A stretch of 64,000 bases of DNA, from the NCBI GenBank assembly GCA_036379955.1, contig DASVFR010000017.1:1-64000 (forward strand), given 5' to 3'. Both the position numbers and the translations under genes were made by a program. Below are positions 55,786 through 63,408 of the stretch, in pieces (position 1 is the first letter of the stretch; each line of letters begins with the position of its first letter). The notes under the pieces are model-generated. The model had not been told where the DNA came from and searched no databases. It saw only the letters and a program-made list of their open reading frames with translations. Source of the DNA: VRUE01 sp036379955 (GTDB taxonomy: Bacteria; Actinomycetota; Thermoleophilia; Solirubrobacterales; 70-9).

Positions 55786-57384
55786 ATGGAGATCGCAACG
55801 CAGAGCCCCCCGTCCCAGTCCACCCTCGAGTCTTTCAACCCGGCCACCGGCGAGCTGGTCGGCTCGGTCGCGACGATCGCGCCCGAGCAGGTCCAGGCCG
55901 TGGTCGACGACGTCGGCCGCATCCAGCCCGCCTGGGCCGAGCTCCCACTCGCCGACCGCGCCCGCTACCTGAGGCGCGCCGCCGACGCGCTGCTCGAGGA
56001 GATCGACGAGATCGCCGAGCTGCTGGTCCAGGAGCAGGGCAAGCCCCGCGCCGAGGCCTACACGATGGAGCTGCTGCCGACCGTCGACGCCCTGCACTGG
56101 TGCGCGAAGGCCGGACCGAAGATCCTCGCCGACGAGAAGGTGCGGATGAGCCAGGCCTTCCTGATGAGCAAGAAAGGGCGCTTCTCCTACGAGCCGATCG
56201 GGGTCGTCGGCGTGATCGCGCCCTGGAACTACCCCTGGTCGATCCCCTTCGGCGAGGTCGCGATCGCGCTGATGGCCGGCAACGGCGTGGTGCTGAAGCC
56301 GGCCAGCCTGACGCCGCTGCTGGGCGAGGCGATCCGCCGCGTCTTCGAGAAGGGCGGCCTGCCCGAGGGGCTGATCCGCGTCGTCCACGGCGGCGGCGCG
56401 GTCGGCGACGCGCTGGCGAAGTCCTCGGTCGGCAAGGTCTTCTTCACCGGCTCGGTCGAGGTCGGGCGCAAGGTCGGCGCCGTCTGCGCCGAGCGGCTCA
56501 AGGGCTCGGTGCTCGAGCTCGGCGGCAAGGACCCGATGATCGTCTGCGCCGACGCCGACCTGCCGAACGCGATCTCCGGTGCCGTCTGGGGCGGCTTCGC
56601 CAACGCCGGCCAGACCTGCTCGGGGATCGAGCGCGTCTACGTCGTGCGCGAGGTCGCCGACCGCTTCGTCGAGGGCGTCGCCCGCGAGGCCGAGCGGCTG
56701 CGCCTCGGTAACCCGATGGAGTGGGAGACCGAGATCGGCCCAATGACCTCCGACGGCCAGTACGAGATCGTCGTCGACCTGATCTCCGACGCGGTCGCCT
56801 CGGGAGCGACCAAGCTCTGCGGCGGTCCGACCGAGGTCGCCGGCCTGCCCGGCAAGTTCGTCGCCCCGACCGTCCTCACCGGCGTCACGCACGAGATGCG
56901 GATCATGCGCGAGGAGGTCTTCGGCCCGGTGCTGCCGATCGTCGTCGTCGAGTCGGAGCAGGAGGCGATCGACCTCGCCAACGACTCGGAGTTCGGCCTC
57001 GGCGCCTCGGTCTGGACCAAGGACCGCCAGAAGGGCGAGCGGATCGCGCGGCGGATCGAGTCGGGCATGGTCTGGGTCAACGACCACTCCTTCAGCCACG
57101 GCGCCTGCCAGTGCGCCTGGGGCGGCGTCAAGGACTCGGGCGTCGGCCGCTCGCACTCGAAATTCGGCTTCTACGAGTGCGTCAACATCAAGATGAACGC
57201 CTGGGAGCCGGGCCTGACCCGCGACTTCTGGTGGCACCCCTACGACCGCACGATGGGCGAAGCGGTGCGCGCCTCGGCCAAGATCCTCTACGGCAAGGGC
57301 GCCGCGCGGACCAAGGCCCTGCGCGAGGGCGCCGGGCCGCTGCTGCAGGTAGGACGGCGCACGCTTCGTAAGCGGCGAGCCTAG
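55786..57384 (+). CDS. Aldehyde dehydrogenase, succinate-semialdehyde-type
   Basis: NAD(P)-dependent aldehyde dehydrogenase of 532 residues. Cofactor and catalytic segments: IAPWNYPWSIPFGEVAIALM, GVVLKPASLTPL, FFTGSVEVGRKVG, catalytic Glu in LELGGKDPMIVC and catalytic Cys in ANAGQTCSGIERVYV. The GGKDPMIV form and the C-terminal extension of about 40 residues (YDRTMGEAVRASAKILYGKG) are typical of the actinobacterial group that includes the mycobacterial GabD2-like enzymes. Substrate preference remains open. Its TAG touches the left arm of a 119-bp inverted-repeat element that separates it from the convergent ATP-grasp gene. Confidence 0.9.
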   Translation: MEIATQSPPSQSTLESFNPATGELVGSVATIAPEQVQAVVDDVGRIQPAWAELPLADRARYLRRAADALLEEIDEIAELLVQEQGKPRAEAYTMELLPTVDALHWCAKAGPKILADEKVRMSQAFLMSKKGRFSYEPIGVVGVIAPWNYPWSIPFGEVAIALMAGNGVVLKPASLTPLLGEAIRRVFEKGGLPEGLIRVVHGGGAVGDALAKSSVGKVFFTGSVEVGRKVGAVCAERLKGSVLELGGKDPMIVCADADLPNAISGAVWGGFANAGQTCSGIERVYVVREVADRFVEGVAREAERLRLGNPMEWETEIGPMTSDGQYEIVVDLISDAVASGATKLCGGPTEVAGLPGKFVAPTVLTGVTHEMRIMREEVFGPVLPIVVVESEQEAIDLANDSEFGLGASVWTKDRQKGERIARRIESGMVWVNDHSFSHGACQCAWGGVKDSGVGRSHSKFGFYECVNIKMNAWEPGLTRDFWWHPYDRTMGEAVRASAKILYGKGAARTKALREGAGPLLQVGRRTLRKRRA

Positions 57385-57502
57385 GAGGGTCTGTCCCGGT
57401 AGGGGTTCCACTTGATCTTTTCGGTGGAGAGGGGGCGGGCTGGCGCCTATTGCTTCACTACGAAAAGACAAACCGTTCCACCCCTACCGGGACAGACCCT
57501 CC
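57384..57502. repeat. 119-bp element with perfect 22-bp inverted repeats
   Basis: The ends are perfect 22-bp inverted repeats (57384-57405 and 57481-57502; outer bases GGAGGGTCTGTCCCGG). Inside, CTTTTCG and CGAAAAG form a nested pair. The stop of the upstream aldehyde dehydrogenase ends at its first base, and the last codons and stop of the convergent ATP-grasp gene lie in the right arm. It looks like a MITE-sized insertion used as a two-way terminator. Confidence 0.88.
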
Positions 57503-58827
57503 AGCGAGCGCTCTTCCTCCACCTCAAAGACGCTGCCCGCTGCGTCTAGCTCGCGGATGCGGTCGTAATCGGCTTTGAGCTGGGCGCGATCGGGGTCTAC
57601 CAGGTAGATGATGCCGGGGCAGGAGAAGAGATCGACGGTCTTTTTCAGCTCGTCGCCGGGGCCTAGCATCGAGATCGTGCCGGCGAAGGAGGGCAGCGCC
57701 TCGATCTCGCGCAGGCCCGCGTCGGAGGCGATCGTCCCCTCGTGCCGGGAGATCAGCATCACGCAGTAGGCGCCGGCCGCCAGCTCGTAGGGCCGTTCGG
57801 CGCGCTGCGCGACCGAGGTGGGGTCGAGGTAGGCCTCGGCGGTCAGGGTCTGATGACTGGGGGTGCAGCGGTCGACGATCTCGTCGGGGACCGAGCCGTG
57901 CATGCGGGCGCCGGACTCGACCAGCACCGGGCCGGTCGCAGTCAGCATCACCTCGGTGTGGGCCGGCCCGAAGCGGATGCCGAGCGCATCGAGCACCGCT
58001 TCGACGTAGGGCACGACCTGGTCCTGCTGCTCGCCGTGGCGGGGCAGCAGCTCCTCGTAGTCGTAGATGAAGTTGCCGCCGCGACGCAGCTTGTTGTCGC
58101 GCCAGACCTCGGAGACGTGGTGGACGCCCTCCCAGCTGACCGAGTTGACGAAGAGCTGCGTGCCCTCGAGCAGCTCCTGGACGAGCAGCTCCTCGTTGGC
58201 GCCGTGCAGGGCGTTGGGCCGGCCGAGGCTGGCGGCGAAAGCCGCCTCGATCGCGGCCGGGTCGCGGCAGATGACGACCCCGTCGGTGCCGGCGCTGTCG
58301 AGCGGTTTGACGACCACCGGGGCGCCACCGCGCTCGGCGGCCCAGGCGACCGCCTCGGCGGGGTTGTCGGTCTTGAGCGCCTCCGCCGTGCGCAGCCCGG
58401 CGGCGCGCAGCGCCTCGCTCATCGCGTTCTTGTCGCGCCGGGCGGCGCTCAGGGCGCTGCCGTTGGAGGGCAGGCCAAGTCGCTCGGAGAGCGCGTCGGC
58501 GAGCGGCACGCCGGGCTCGGCGCCGACGACGACGAAGGCGGGGTCGTGAGCGGCGACCCGCGCCGCGGTCGCCTCCAGGTCGCCCTCGTGGACGACGTTC
58601 TCGACGAAATCGGCGGCGCGGAAGGCGCGCGCGTAGAACTCGGGCAGGGTCGGGCTGCTCTGCACGTGCACGACGGGCAGACCCGCCGCCGAGAAGCGCG
58701 GCGCCAGCCGCGCCCCGGTCGAGTAGGCGTCAACCACGACCGCCGCCCTCCCTCCCCGGGTGAAACGTTTTTTCCATGCATTGCCTGTAGAACGCGTTGC
58801 ACCCTGGGTGGGCTCGGGGGATGTCAT
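57484..58827 (-). CDS. ATP-grasp ligase
   Basis: ATP-dependent carboxylate-amine or carboxylate-thiol ligase of 447 residues. The preATP-grasp region is AAVVVDAYSTGARLAPRFSA; the ATP-grasp domain shows ARRDKNAMSEALRAAGLRTA, PVVVKPLDSAGTDGVVIC, LLVQELLEGTQLFVNSVSWE and the Mg site HTEVMLTATGPVLVESGARM. Substrate unknown; amino-acid ligases have this plan. The ATG overlaps the stop of the methyltransferase gene (ATGA), but then residues 8-24 come from a family A palindrome. A GTG at 58737 with strong GGAGGGAGG upstream would start just after the palindrome, giving 417 residues. The C-terminal SLEGLSR is encoded by the 119-bp element arm. Confidence 0.83.
   Translation of the reverse strand: MTSPEPTQGATRSTGNAWKKRFTRGGRAAVVVDAYSTGARLAPRFSAAGLPVVHVQSSPTLPEFYARAFRAADFVENVVHEGDLEATAARVAAHDPAFVVVGAEPGVPLADALSERLGLPSNGSALSAARRDKNAMSEALRAAGLRTAEALKTDNPAEAVAWAAERGGAPVVVKPLDSAGTDGVVICRDPAAIEAAFAASLGRPNALHGANEELLVQELLEGTQLFVNSVSWEGVHHVSEVWRDNKLRRGGNFIYDYEELLPRHGEQQDQVVPYVEAVLDALGIRFGPAHTEVMLTATGPVLVESGARMHGSVPDEIVDRCTPSHQTLTAEAYLDPTSVAQRAERPYELAAGAYCVMLISRHEGTIASDAGLREIEALPSFAGTISMLGPGDELKKTVDLFSCPGIIYLVDPDRAQLKADYDRIRELDAAGSVFEVEEERSLEGLSR
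58758..58804. repeat. Family A palindrome, copy 3
   Basis: 47-bp element with arms GGGTGAAACG and CGTTGCACCC (one mismatch). Exactly as long as copies 1 and 2. It lies near the start of the ATP-grasp frame, either translated (GATRSTGNAWKKRFT) or in its leader, depending on which start is used. Confidence 0.83.
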
Positions 58828-59558
58828 GCCGTGGCGACGAGGACGAGGCGGTCCTCGGGACGCTTCGGGCCCCCGGCGAAGTTGCCGTAGCGCTCCATGT
58901 CGCGGAAGCCGGCCTCGGCCGCTATCCGTTCGAGGTCGTCGGCCTCGTACATGCGGATGCGCGAGTCGACGACGTCTGAGCCATAGACGTAATGGACGTG
59001 CAGCATCCCGGTGGTGAAGTTGACGTCGAGCGTTTCCTGCACCCCGTTCGTCTCCCGTTCGACCACGCCCTCATCCGTTTTCAACCGGTAGCGCGAGCGC
59101 TCCAGGTCAGACAGCTCCATCGCCATCTTGCCGCCGGGGCGAAGCATCTCGTGGTAGGCGCGCATCATCGCCTCGTCCTCGGCGACGGTCTCGCCGAAGC
59201 CGAAACTCGAGGAGAGGCTGACCAGACCGTCGAAGCCCTTCAGCTCAGGGGGCAGCGGCCGCATCAGGTCGGCGACGTAGTAGGTCGGGCCGGGGTACTC
59301 CCGCTTGGCTGCGGCGATCGCGATCTCGGAGATGTCGACGCCGACCGCGTCGACCCCGTTGTCGGCAAGAGCGGCGACGAAGCGCCCCAGACCGCAGCCG
59401 GCGTCGACCACGCGGTCGCCGGGCTCGACGCCGAGCAGCTCCATCGCCAGCGGCGCCTCCTCCTCGTTGCCCTCGTAGCGACCGAGCTGGTTTGCGACCC
59501 GCATGTAGGCGGGCCCGTAGGTGTCGACCTCGTTCAGGATCGGCGGTTGATCGCTCAT
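58824..59558 (-). CDS. SAM-dependent methyltransferase paired with the ATP-grasp ligase
   Basis: Class I methyltransferase of 244 residues. GDRVVDAGCGLGRFVAALAD binds SAM, AVGVDISEIAIAAAKREYPG carries the ribose-binding Asp, and MRAYHEMLRPGGKMAMELSD is motif III. The order EGNEEEAPLAMELLGVEPGD upstream is typical for small-molecule methyltransferases. The ATG at 59558 (MSDQPPIL) is the sensible start; the frame extends upstream into a palindrome. Its stop overlaps the ATP-grasp ATG, so the two genes are coupled and may make a methylated peptide-like or amide product together. The product is unknown. Confidence 0.86.
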   Translation of the reverse strand: MSDQPPILNEVDTYGPAYMRVANQLGRYEGNEEEAPLAMELLGVEPGDRVVDAGCGLGRFVAALADNGVDAVGVDISEIAIAAAKREYPGPTYYVADLMRPLPPELKGFDGLVSLSSSFGFGETVAEDEAMMRAYHEMLRPGGKMAMELSDLERSRYRLKTDEGVVERETNGVQETLDVNFTTGMLHVHYVYGSDVVDSRIRMYEADDLERIAAEAGFRDMERYGNFAGGPKRPEDRLVLVATA

Positions 59559-59591
59559 AGAACTCAAAGCGTACCTAGCCCCTCCAAACCG

Positions 59592-59641
59592 GCTGACTTC
59601 GTGGTTTGGGCTGTATATGCATCCCAAACCACGAAGTCAGC
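59592..59641. repeat. Family C palindrome, copy 3 (divergent interior)
   Basis: 50-bp palindrome with a perfect 19-bp stem, GCTGACTTCGTGGTTTGGG and its complement, and a 12-base loop. The tips (GCTGACTTCG/CGAAGTCAGC) equal those of copies 1 and 2, while the inner part is entirely different but still self-complementary. It lies between divergent genes. Confidence 0.87.
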
Positions 59642-59673
59642 GCGATGGGGCGAAGACGGGCAGAATCCCCGCT

Positions 59674-60342
59674 GTGGGGCCAGACCAGGCCAGAGACGAA
59701 CCCGCGCTTCGGGTCGCCGGCCTGCGGCGCGACTACGGCGAACGGCCCGCCCTCGACGGGGTCGGCTTCGAGCTGCCCGCCGGCGCCTCGCTGCTCGTCC
59801 TCGGCCCCAACGGCGCCGGCAAGACGACGCTGCTGCGGATCCTCGCCACTCTGCTGCGTCCGAGCGGCGGCGCGGCGACCGTGCTCGGCTGCTCGCTGCC
59901 GGACGAGGCCTGGAGGCTGCGCGGACGGATCGGCTATCTCGGCCACGAGCCGCTGCTCTACCGCGACCTCAGCGGCCGCGAGAACCTGCGCTTCCAGGCG
60001 CGGCTGCACGGGGTCGGTCGCGAGGCGGCGGAGGCGCGGATCGGGGAGCTCCTGCGCGCGGTTGGGATGGAGCGGCGCGCCGACGAGCGGGTCGCCGAGC
60101 TCTCGGCCGGGATGCGGCAGCGGCTCTCCATCTGCCGCTGCGTCCTGCACGAGCCCGAGCTGCTGCTGCTCGACGAGCCCGACTCCAACCTCGACGCCGA
60201 TGGGCGCGAGCAGGTGCGGACGCTGATCGGCCCGGCGCCGGGCCGGACCCGGGTCGTCGTCACCCACGACCCGGAGCGCCACCTGCCCGAGGCCGACCAA
60301 GTGCTGCGACTCGGGGTCGGCGAGGCGGCGGTGGTCTCGTGA
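59674..60342 (+). CDS. ccmA: Cytochrome c maturation ABC ATPase CcmA
   Basis: ATPase of 222 residues of the haem-handling CcmABCD complex. Walker A GPNGAGKTTL near residue 43, Q-loop region IGYLGHEPLLYRDLSGRENL, signature ELSAGMRQRLSICR (Met-Arg variation, common in CcmA) and Walker B LLLLDEPDSNLD, then VVVTHD. The GHEPLLY segment is typical for CcmA. I chose the GTG at 59674, since an upstream ATG at 59617 lies in a family C palindrome. It overlaps ccmB by four bases. The operon continues ccmB-ccmC-ccmD-hemA-hemC. Confidence 0.87.
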   Translation: MGPDQARDEPALRVAGLRRDYGERPALDGVGFELPAGASLLVLGPNGAGKTTLLRILATLLRPSGGAATVLGCSLPDEAWRLRGRIGYLGHEPLLYRDLSGRENLRFQARLHGVGREAAEARIGELLRAVGMERRADERVAELSAGMRQRLSICRCVLHEPELLLLDEPDSNLDADGREQVRTLIGPAPGRTRVVVTHDPERHLPEADQVLRLGVGEAAVVS

Positions 60343-61019
60343 CGCCCTCCCGCACCGCTTTCGCCGCGATCCTCGCCAAGGACCTGCGCGCCGAGCTGCG
60401 CTCGCTGCAATCGCTGCCGGCGATGGCGCTCTTCGCCGTCACCACCTTCGTCATCTTCCGCTTCGGCCTCGACCGCACCAGCCTCTCGGGCAGCCTCGCC
60501 TCGGGCGTGCTCTGGGCGACGCTGCTCTTCGCCGCGCTGCTCGGGATCAACCGCCTCTTCGTCGCCGAGCGCGAGGAGGGCGGCTTCGACGCGATCCGGC
60601 TCGCCCCGATCGACCGCAGCGCCCTCTTCGCCGCCAAGGCCGCGGCCCTGGTCGTCTACCTGCTCGCGCTGGAGCTGGTCGTGGTGCCCGTCTTCGCGAT
60701 CTTCTTCCTCGACTCGGCCGCGGCGCTCGGCCCGCTCGTCGCCGTGCTCGTCCTCGCCGACCTCGGCCTCGCCGCGACCGGCACCCTGATCTCCTCGATG
60801 GCGGTCCACTCGCGCGCCCGCGACCTGCTCGGCCCGCTCGTCCTCCTCCCCCTGGTCGTGCCGCTGATGATCGCCGCGACCGGCGCCAGCGAGCCCCTGC
60901 TCGCCCTGCACGGTCCCGGCTACCACCGCTTCGGGACCTGGCTCGCGGTGCTCTCCCTATACGATCTGATCTTCCTCCTCGTCGGCTACGCGGTATTCGA
61001 TTTCCTGCTGGAGGACTAG
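60339..61019 (+). CDS. ccmB: Haem exporter permease CcmB
   Basis: Membrane protein of 226 residues with six hydrophobic segments, the usual CcmB size. The N-terminal KDLRAELRSLQSLPAMALFA and the FVIFRFGLDR first helix, the REEGGFDAIRLAPIDRSALF cytoplasmic loop and the final LLVGYAVFDFLLED are characteristic. Works with CcmA in releasing holo-CcmE or in haem delivery. GTG start overlapping the ccmA stop (GTGA). ccmC starts 30 bases after its stop. Confidence 0.88.
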   Translation: MTPSRTAFAAILAKDLRAELRSLQSLPAMALFAVTTFVIFRFGLDRTSLSGSLASGVLWATLLFAALLGINRLFVAEREEGGFDAIRLAPIDRSALFAAKAAALVVYLLALELVVVPVFAIFFLDSAAALGPLVAVLVLADLGLAATGTLISSMAVHSRARDLLGPLVLLPLVVPLMIAATGASEPLLALHGPGYHRFGTWLAVLSLYDLIFLLVGYAVFDFLLED

Positions 61020-61049
61020 GCGCCAACCCACTCGCCAGGCCAGATACGC

Positions 61050-61775
61050 ATGTACGGCAAAGGACTGAGACCTCTCTCGATCGCCACCGTGGCGATGATC
61101 GCCGTCGCCTTCTCGCTGGTCTTCTTCTACGCCCCGCTCGACGCCGACCAGGGCTTCATCCAGAAGATCTTCTACCTGCACGTTCCGCTCGCGATCACGG
61201 CCCTGGTCGGGTTCGTCGTCGGCGCCGTCTTCGCCATCCTGCATCTGCGCAGCGGCGATCGCCGCTGGGACGCCTACTCCTACGTCTCGATCCACATGTC
61301 GGTGATCTTCGGCGTCGCCGTGCTGATCACCGGCGCGATCTGGGCCAAGGCCTCCTGGGGGCACTGGTGGGTCTGGGACGAGCCGACCCTGGTCAGCTTC
61401 CTGATCGTCTTCCTCATGTACGCGACCTACTACCCCTTCCGCTACGCGATCGAGGACCGCGATCGCCAGGCGCGCTACGCCTCGGTCTTCGCGATCGTCG
61501 CCGGCGCCTTCGTCCCGCTCAACTTCATGGCGGTGCGACTGGCGCAGAGCCTCGTCCACCCGCGCGTCTTCGCCACCGCCAACGGCGGCCTGCCCGGCTC
61601 GATGATGTTCACCTTCCTCGTCTGCCTCGCCGCGGTCGCCCTGCTCTGGGTGACGCTGGTCAAGCTGGAGCTGACGGCGAAGAGCGCCTCGGGACAGCTG
61701 AAGCGGTTGCGACGAGCGCTCGACGCGCCGGCGAGCGGCGGAGGAAGCCCGCGGATCGCGCCGGAGGTGAGCTAG
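61050..61775 (+). CDS. ccmC: Haem-handling membrane protein CcmC
   Basis: Membrane protein of 241 residues of the CcmC/CcsA family that presents haem for cytochrome c maturation. Six helices are visible, with the Trp-rich haem motif KASWGHWWVWDEPTLVSFLI near residue 100 and flanking His residues in IFYLHVPLAI and YVSIHMSVIF, the expected axial ligand positions. A cytoplasmic Ser/Gly-rich tail ends the protein. Its TAG is directly followed by the GTG of ccmD. The family also includes ccsA, but the 240-residue size and neighbours favour CcmC. Confidence 0.92.
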   Translation: MYGKGLRPLSIATVAMIAVAFSLVFFYAPLDADQGFIQKIFYLHVPLAITALVGFVVGAVFAILHLRSGDRRWDAYSYVSIHMSVIFGVAVLITGAIWAKASWGHWWVWDEPTLVSFLIVFLMYATYYPFRYAIEDRDRQARYASVFAIVAGAFVPLNFMAVRLAQSLVHPRVFATANGGLPGSMMFTFLVCLAAVALLWVTLVKLELTAKSASGQLKRLRRALDAPASGGGSPRIAPEVS

Positions 61776-62003
61776 GTGCCCGGCTTCCTCTTCGCCGCTC
61801 CCGCGCTGCCGCTCGACGAGGCCGGCAAGTACGTCGCCGGCGCCTACGTCGTCTTCCTCCTCCTGCTCGTCGTCTACGTCGCGATCATGGCGGCGAAACT
61901 GCAGCGGATGGAGCGGGAGCTGCGCGAGCTGGCCGGGTTCGCCGAGAATCGTGTCCAGGGAGAGGAAGCCGCCCCCACCGACCGTGAGGGGGTGAGCGCC
62001 TGA
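61776..62003 (+). CDS. ccmD: Small membrane protein in CcmD position
   Basis: Protein of 75 residues with one transmembrane segment (YVAGAYVVFLLLLVVYVAIM) followed by a charged helix (KLQRMERELRELAGFAENRV). Size, single helix, Tyr residues before the helix and location between ccmC and hemA fit CcmD, although sequence conservation of CcmD is always weak. It would stabilise the CcmABC complex. GTG start immediately after the ccmC stop. hemA starts two bases after its stop, so translation is likely linked. Confidence 0.65.
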   Translation: MPGFLFAAPALPLDEAGKYVAGAYVVFLLLLVVYVAIMAAKLQRMERELRELAGFAENRVQGEEAAPTDREGVSA

Positions 62004-62004
62004 C

Positions 62005-63333
62005 ATGTCCGAGCTGCTTGCGCTTGGCGTCTCGCACAAGACCGCGCCGCTCGACCTGCGCGAGCGGCTCTCGCTGACCGAGGGCCGCGCCGTCGGCGCC
62101 CTGCGCGAGCTGACCGAGGCCGCCGGCATCCACGAGGCGGCGGCGATCTCGACCTGCAACCGGACCGAGCTCTACCTCGTCGTCTCCGACCCGGTCGAGG
62201 CCGAGTCGACCGCGCTCGGCGTCCTCACCCGCCAGGCCGAGATCCGCCCCACCGAGCTGCTCGGCCACCTCTACTCGCTGCGCTCGGGCGAGGCGGTGCG
62301 CCACCTCTTCCGGGTCACGGCCGGGCTCGACTCGATGATCCTCGGCGAGGCCGAGATCCAGGGGCAGGTCAAGCGCGCCTACGAGCTGGCCCTGGTCGAG
62401 GGTGGCACCGGCCCGATCCTCAACCGCCTCTTCCGCGGCGCCCTCGCCGCCGGCGGGCGGGCCCGCGAGGAGACCGGGATCAGCGAGAAGAACGTCTCGA
62501 TCCCCTCGGTCGCGGTCGAGCTGGCGCGGCGCACGCTGGGCGATCTCAGCGACCGCCGCGTGCTGGTGATCGGTGCCGGTGAGACCGCCGAGCTGCTCGC
62601 CCGCGCCTTGGTCAAGCGCGGCGTCGCCACCGTCTTCGTCGCCAATCGTCACTACGACCGGGCGATCGGCCTTGCCCAGCGCTTCGAGGGCAACGCGGTC
62701 CGCTTCGAGGAGCTGCCCGAGCAGCTCGAGCGGGCCGACATCGTCGTCTCGGCGACCAACTCCCCGCACCACATAGTCGAGCGCGACGAGCTCGCGCAGG
62801 TGATGGCGACCCGGGATGGGAAGCCGCTGCTCCTGGTCGACATCGCCGTGCCGCGCGACGTCGAGCCCGCCTGCCGTGAGATCGCCGGGGTCAGCCTGCA
62901 CGACATCGACGACGTGCAGCAGATCGTCGAACGCAACGCGAGCGGTCGCGAGGCCGAGTCCCGACGGGCGGAGCTCCTGCTCGACGCCGAGCAGGACCGC
63001 TTCGAGCGCTGGCTCGCTTCGCTCGAGGTGGTGCCGACGATCGCGGCTCTGCGCGAGCGCGGCGACGTCGTCGTCGACCGGGTCCTGGCCGAGAACGAGG
63101 GACGCTGGGAGAGCCTCAGCGAGGCCGACCGCGAGCGGCTGCGCGCGATGGCGAAGGCGATCGCCTCCCGGCTTCTGCACGAGCCGACGCTGCGGATGAA
63201 GCGCTCCGCCGGCAGCGATGAGGCCTACCTCTACGTCAGCGCCTTGCGCGAGCTGTTCGGCCTCGACGCCGAGACCGAGCCGGAGGCGGAACGTGATAGC
63301 AACGTCACCGAGCTGCGGCGCAAATCTGTCTAG
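62005..63333 (+). CDS. hemA: Glutamyl-tRNA reductase
   Basis: First committed enzyme of C5 haem synthesis: reduces glutamyl-tRNA to glutamate-1-semialdehyde with NADPH; 442 residues. Catalytic Cys51 is in ISTCNRTELY, SHKTAPLDLRERL is the N-terminal signature, SMILGEAEIQGQVKRAYELA and EKNVSIPSVAVELARRTLGD follow, and VLVIGAGETAELLARALVKR is the NADPH site. The C-terminal dimerisation helices are complete. It directly follows the ccm genes and precedes hemC, which ties haem production to cytochrome c assembly. Haem or regulatory feedback sites are not visible. Confidence 0.96.
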   Translation: MSELLALGVSHKTAPLDLRERLSLTEGRAVGALRELTEAAGIHEAAAISTCNRTELYLVVSDPVEAESTALGVLTRQAEIRPTELLGHLYSLRSGEAVRHLFRVTAGLDSMILGEAEIQGQVKRAYELALVEGGTGPILNRLFRGALAAGGRAREETGISEKNVSIPSVAVELARRTLGDLSDRRVLVIGAGETAELLARALVKRGVATVFVANRHYDRAIGLAQRFEGNAVRFEELPEQLERADIVVSATNSPHHIVERDELAQVMATRDGKPLLLVDIAVPRDVEPACREIAGVSLHDIDDVQQIVERNASGREAESRRAELLLDAEQDRFERWLASLEVVPTIAALRERGDVVVDRVLAENEGRWESLSEADRERLRAMAKAIASRLLHEPTLRMKRSAGSDEAYLYVSALRELFGLDAETEPEAERDSNVTELRRKSV

Positions 63334-63408
63334 GCACAGAATGGCCAAGCAGATCAAGGACGCACGGAGCGAAGCGTGCTCCGCACGTGAGCGACGGAGG
63401 ACGCCGAT

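Noticed and set aside
59559..59627. Earlier start of the methyltransferase gene at 59627
   Set aside because: The additional codons come from the same palindrome and its flank; MSDQPPIL at 59558 gives the normal domain start.
59617..59673. Earlier start for ccmA at an upstream ATG
   Set aside because: The ATG lies inside a family C palindrome, and the extra residues have no resemblance to CcmA. The GTG at 59674 fits the family length better.
63341..63408. Tiny open frame between hemA and hemC (MAKQIKDARSE...)
   Set aside because: No ribosome-binding site, overlaps the hemC start region in another frame and contains the local GGAGC/GCTCC hairpin.
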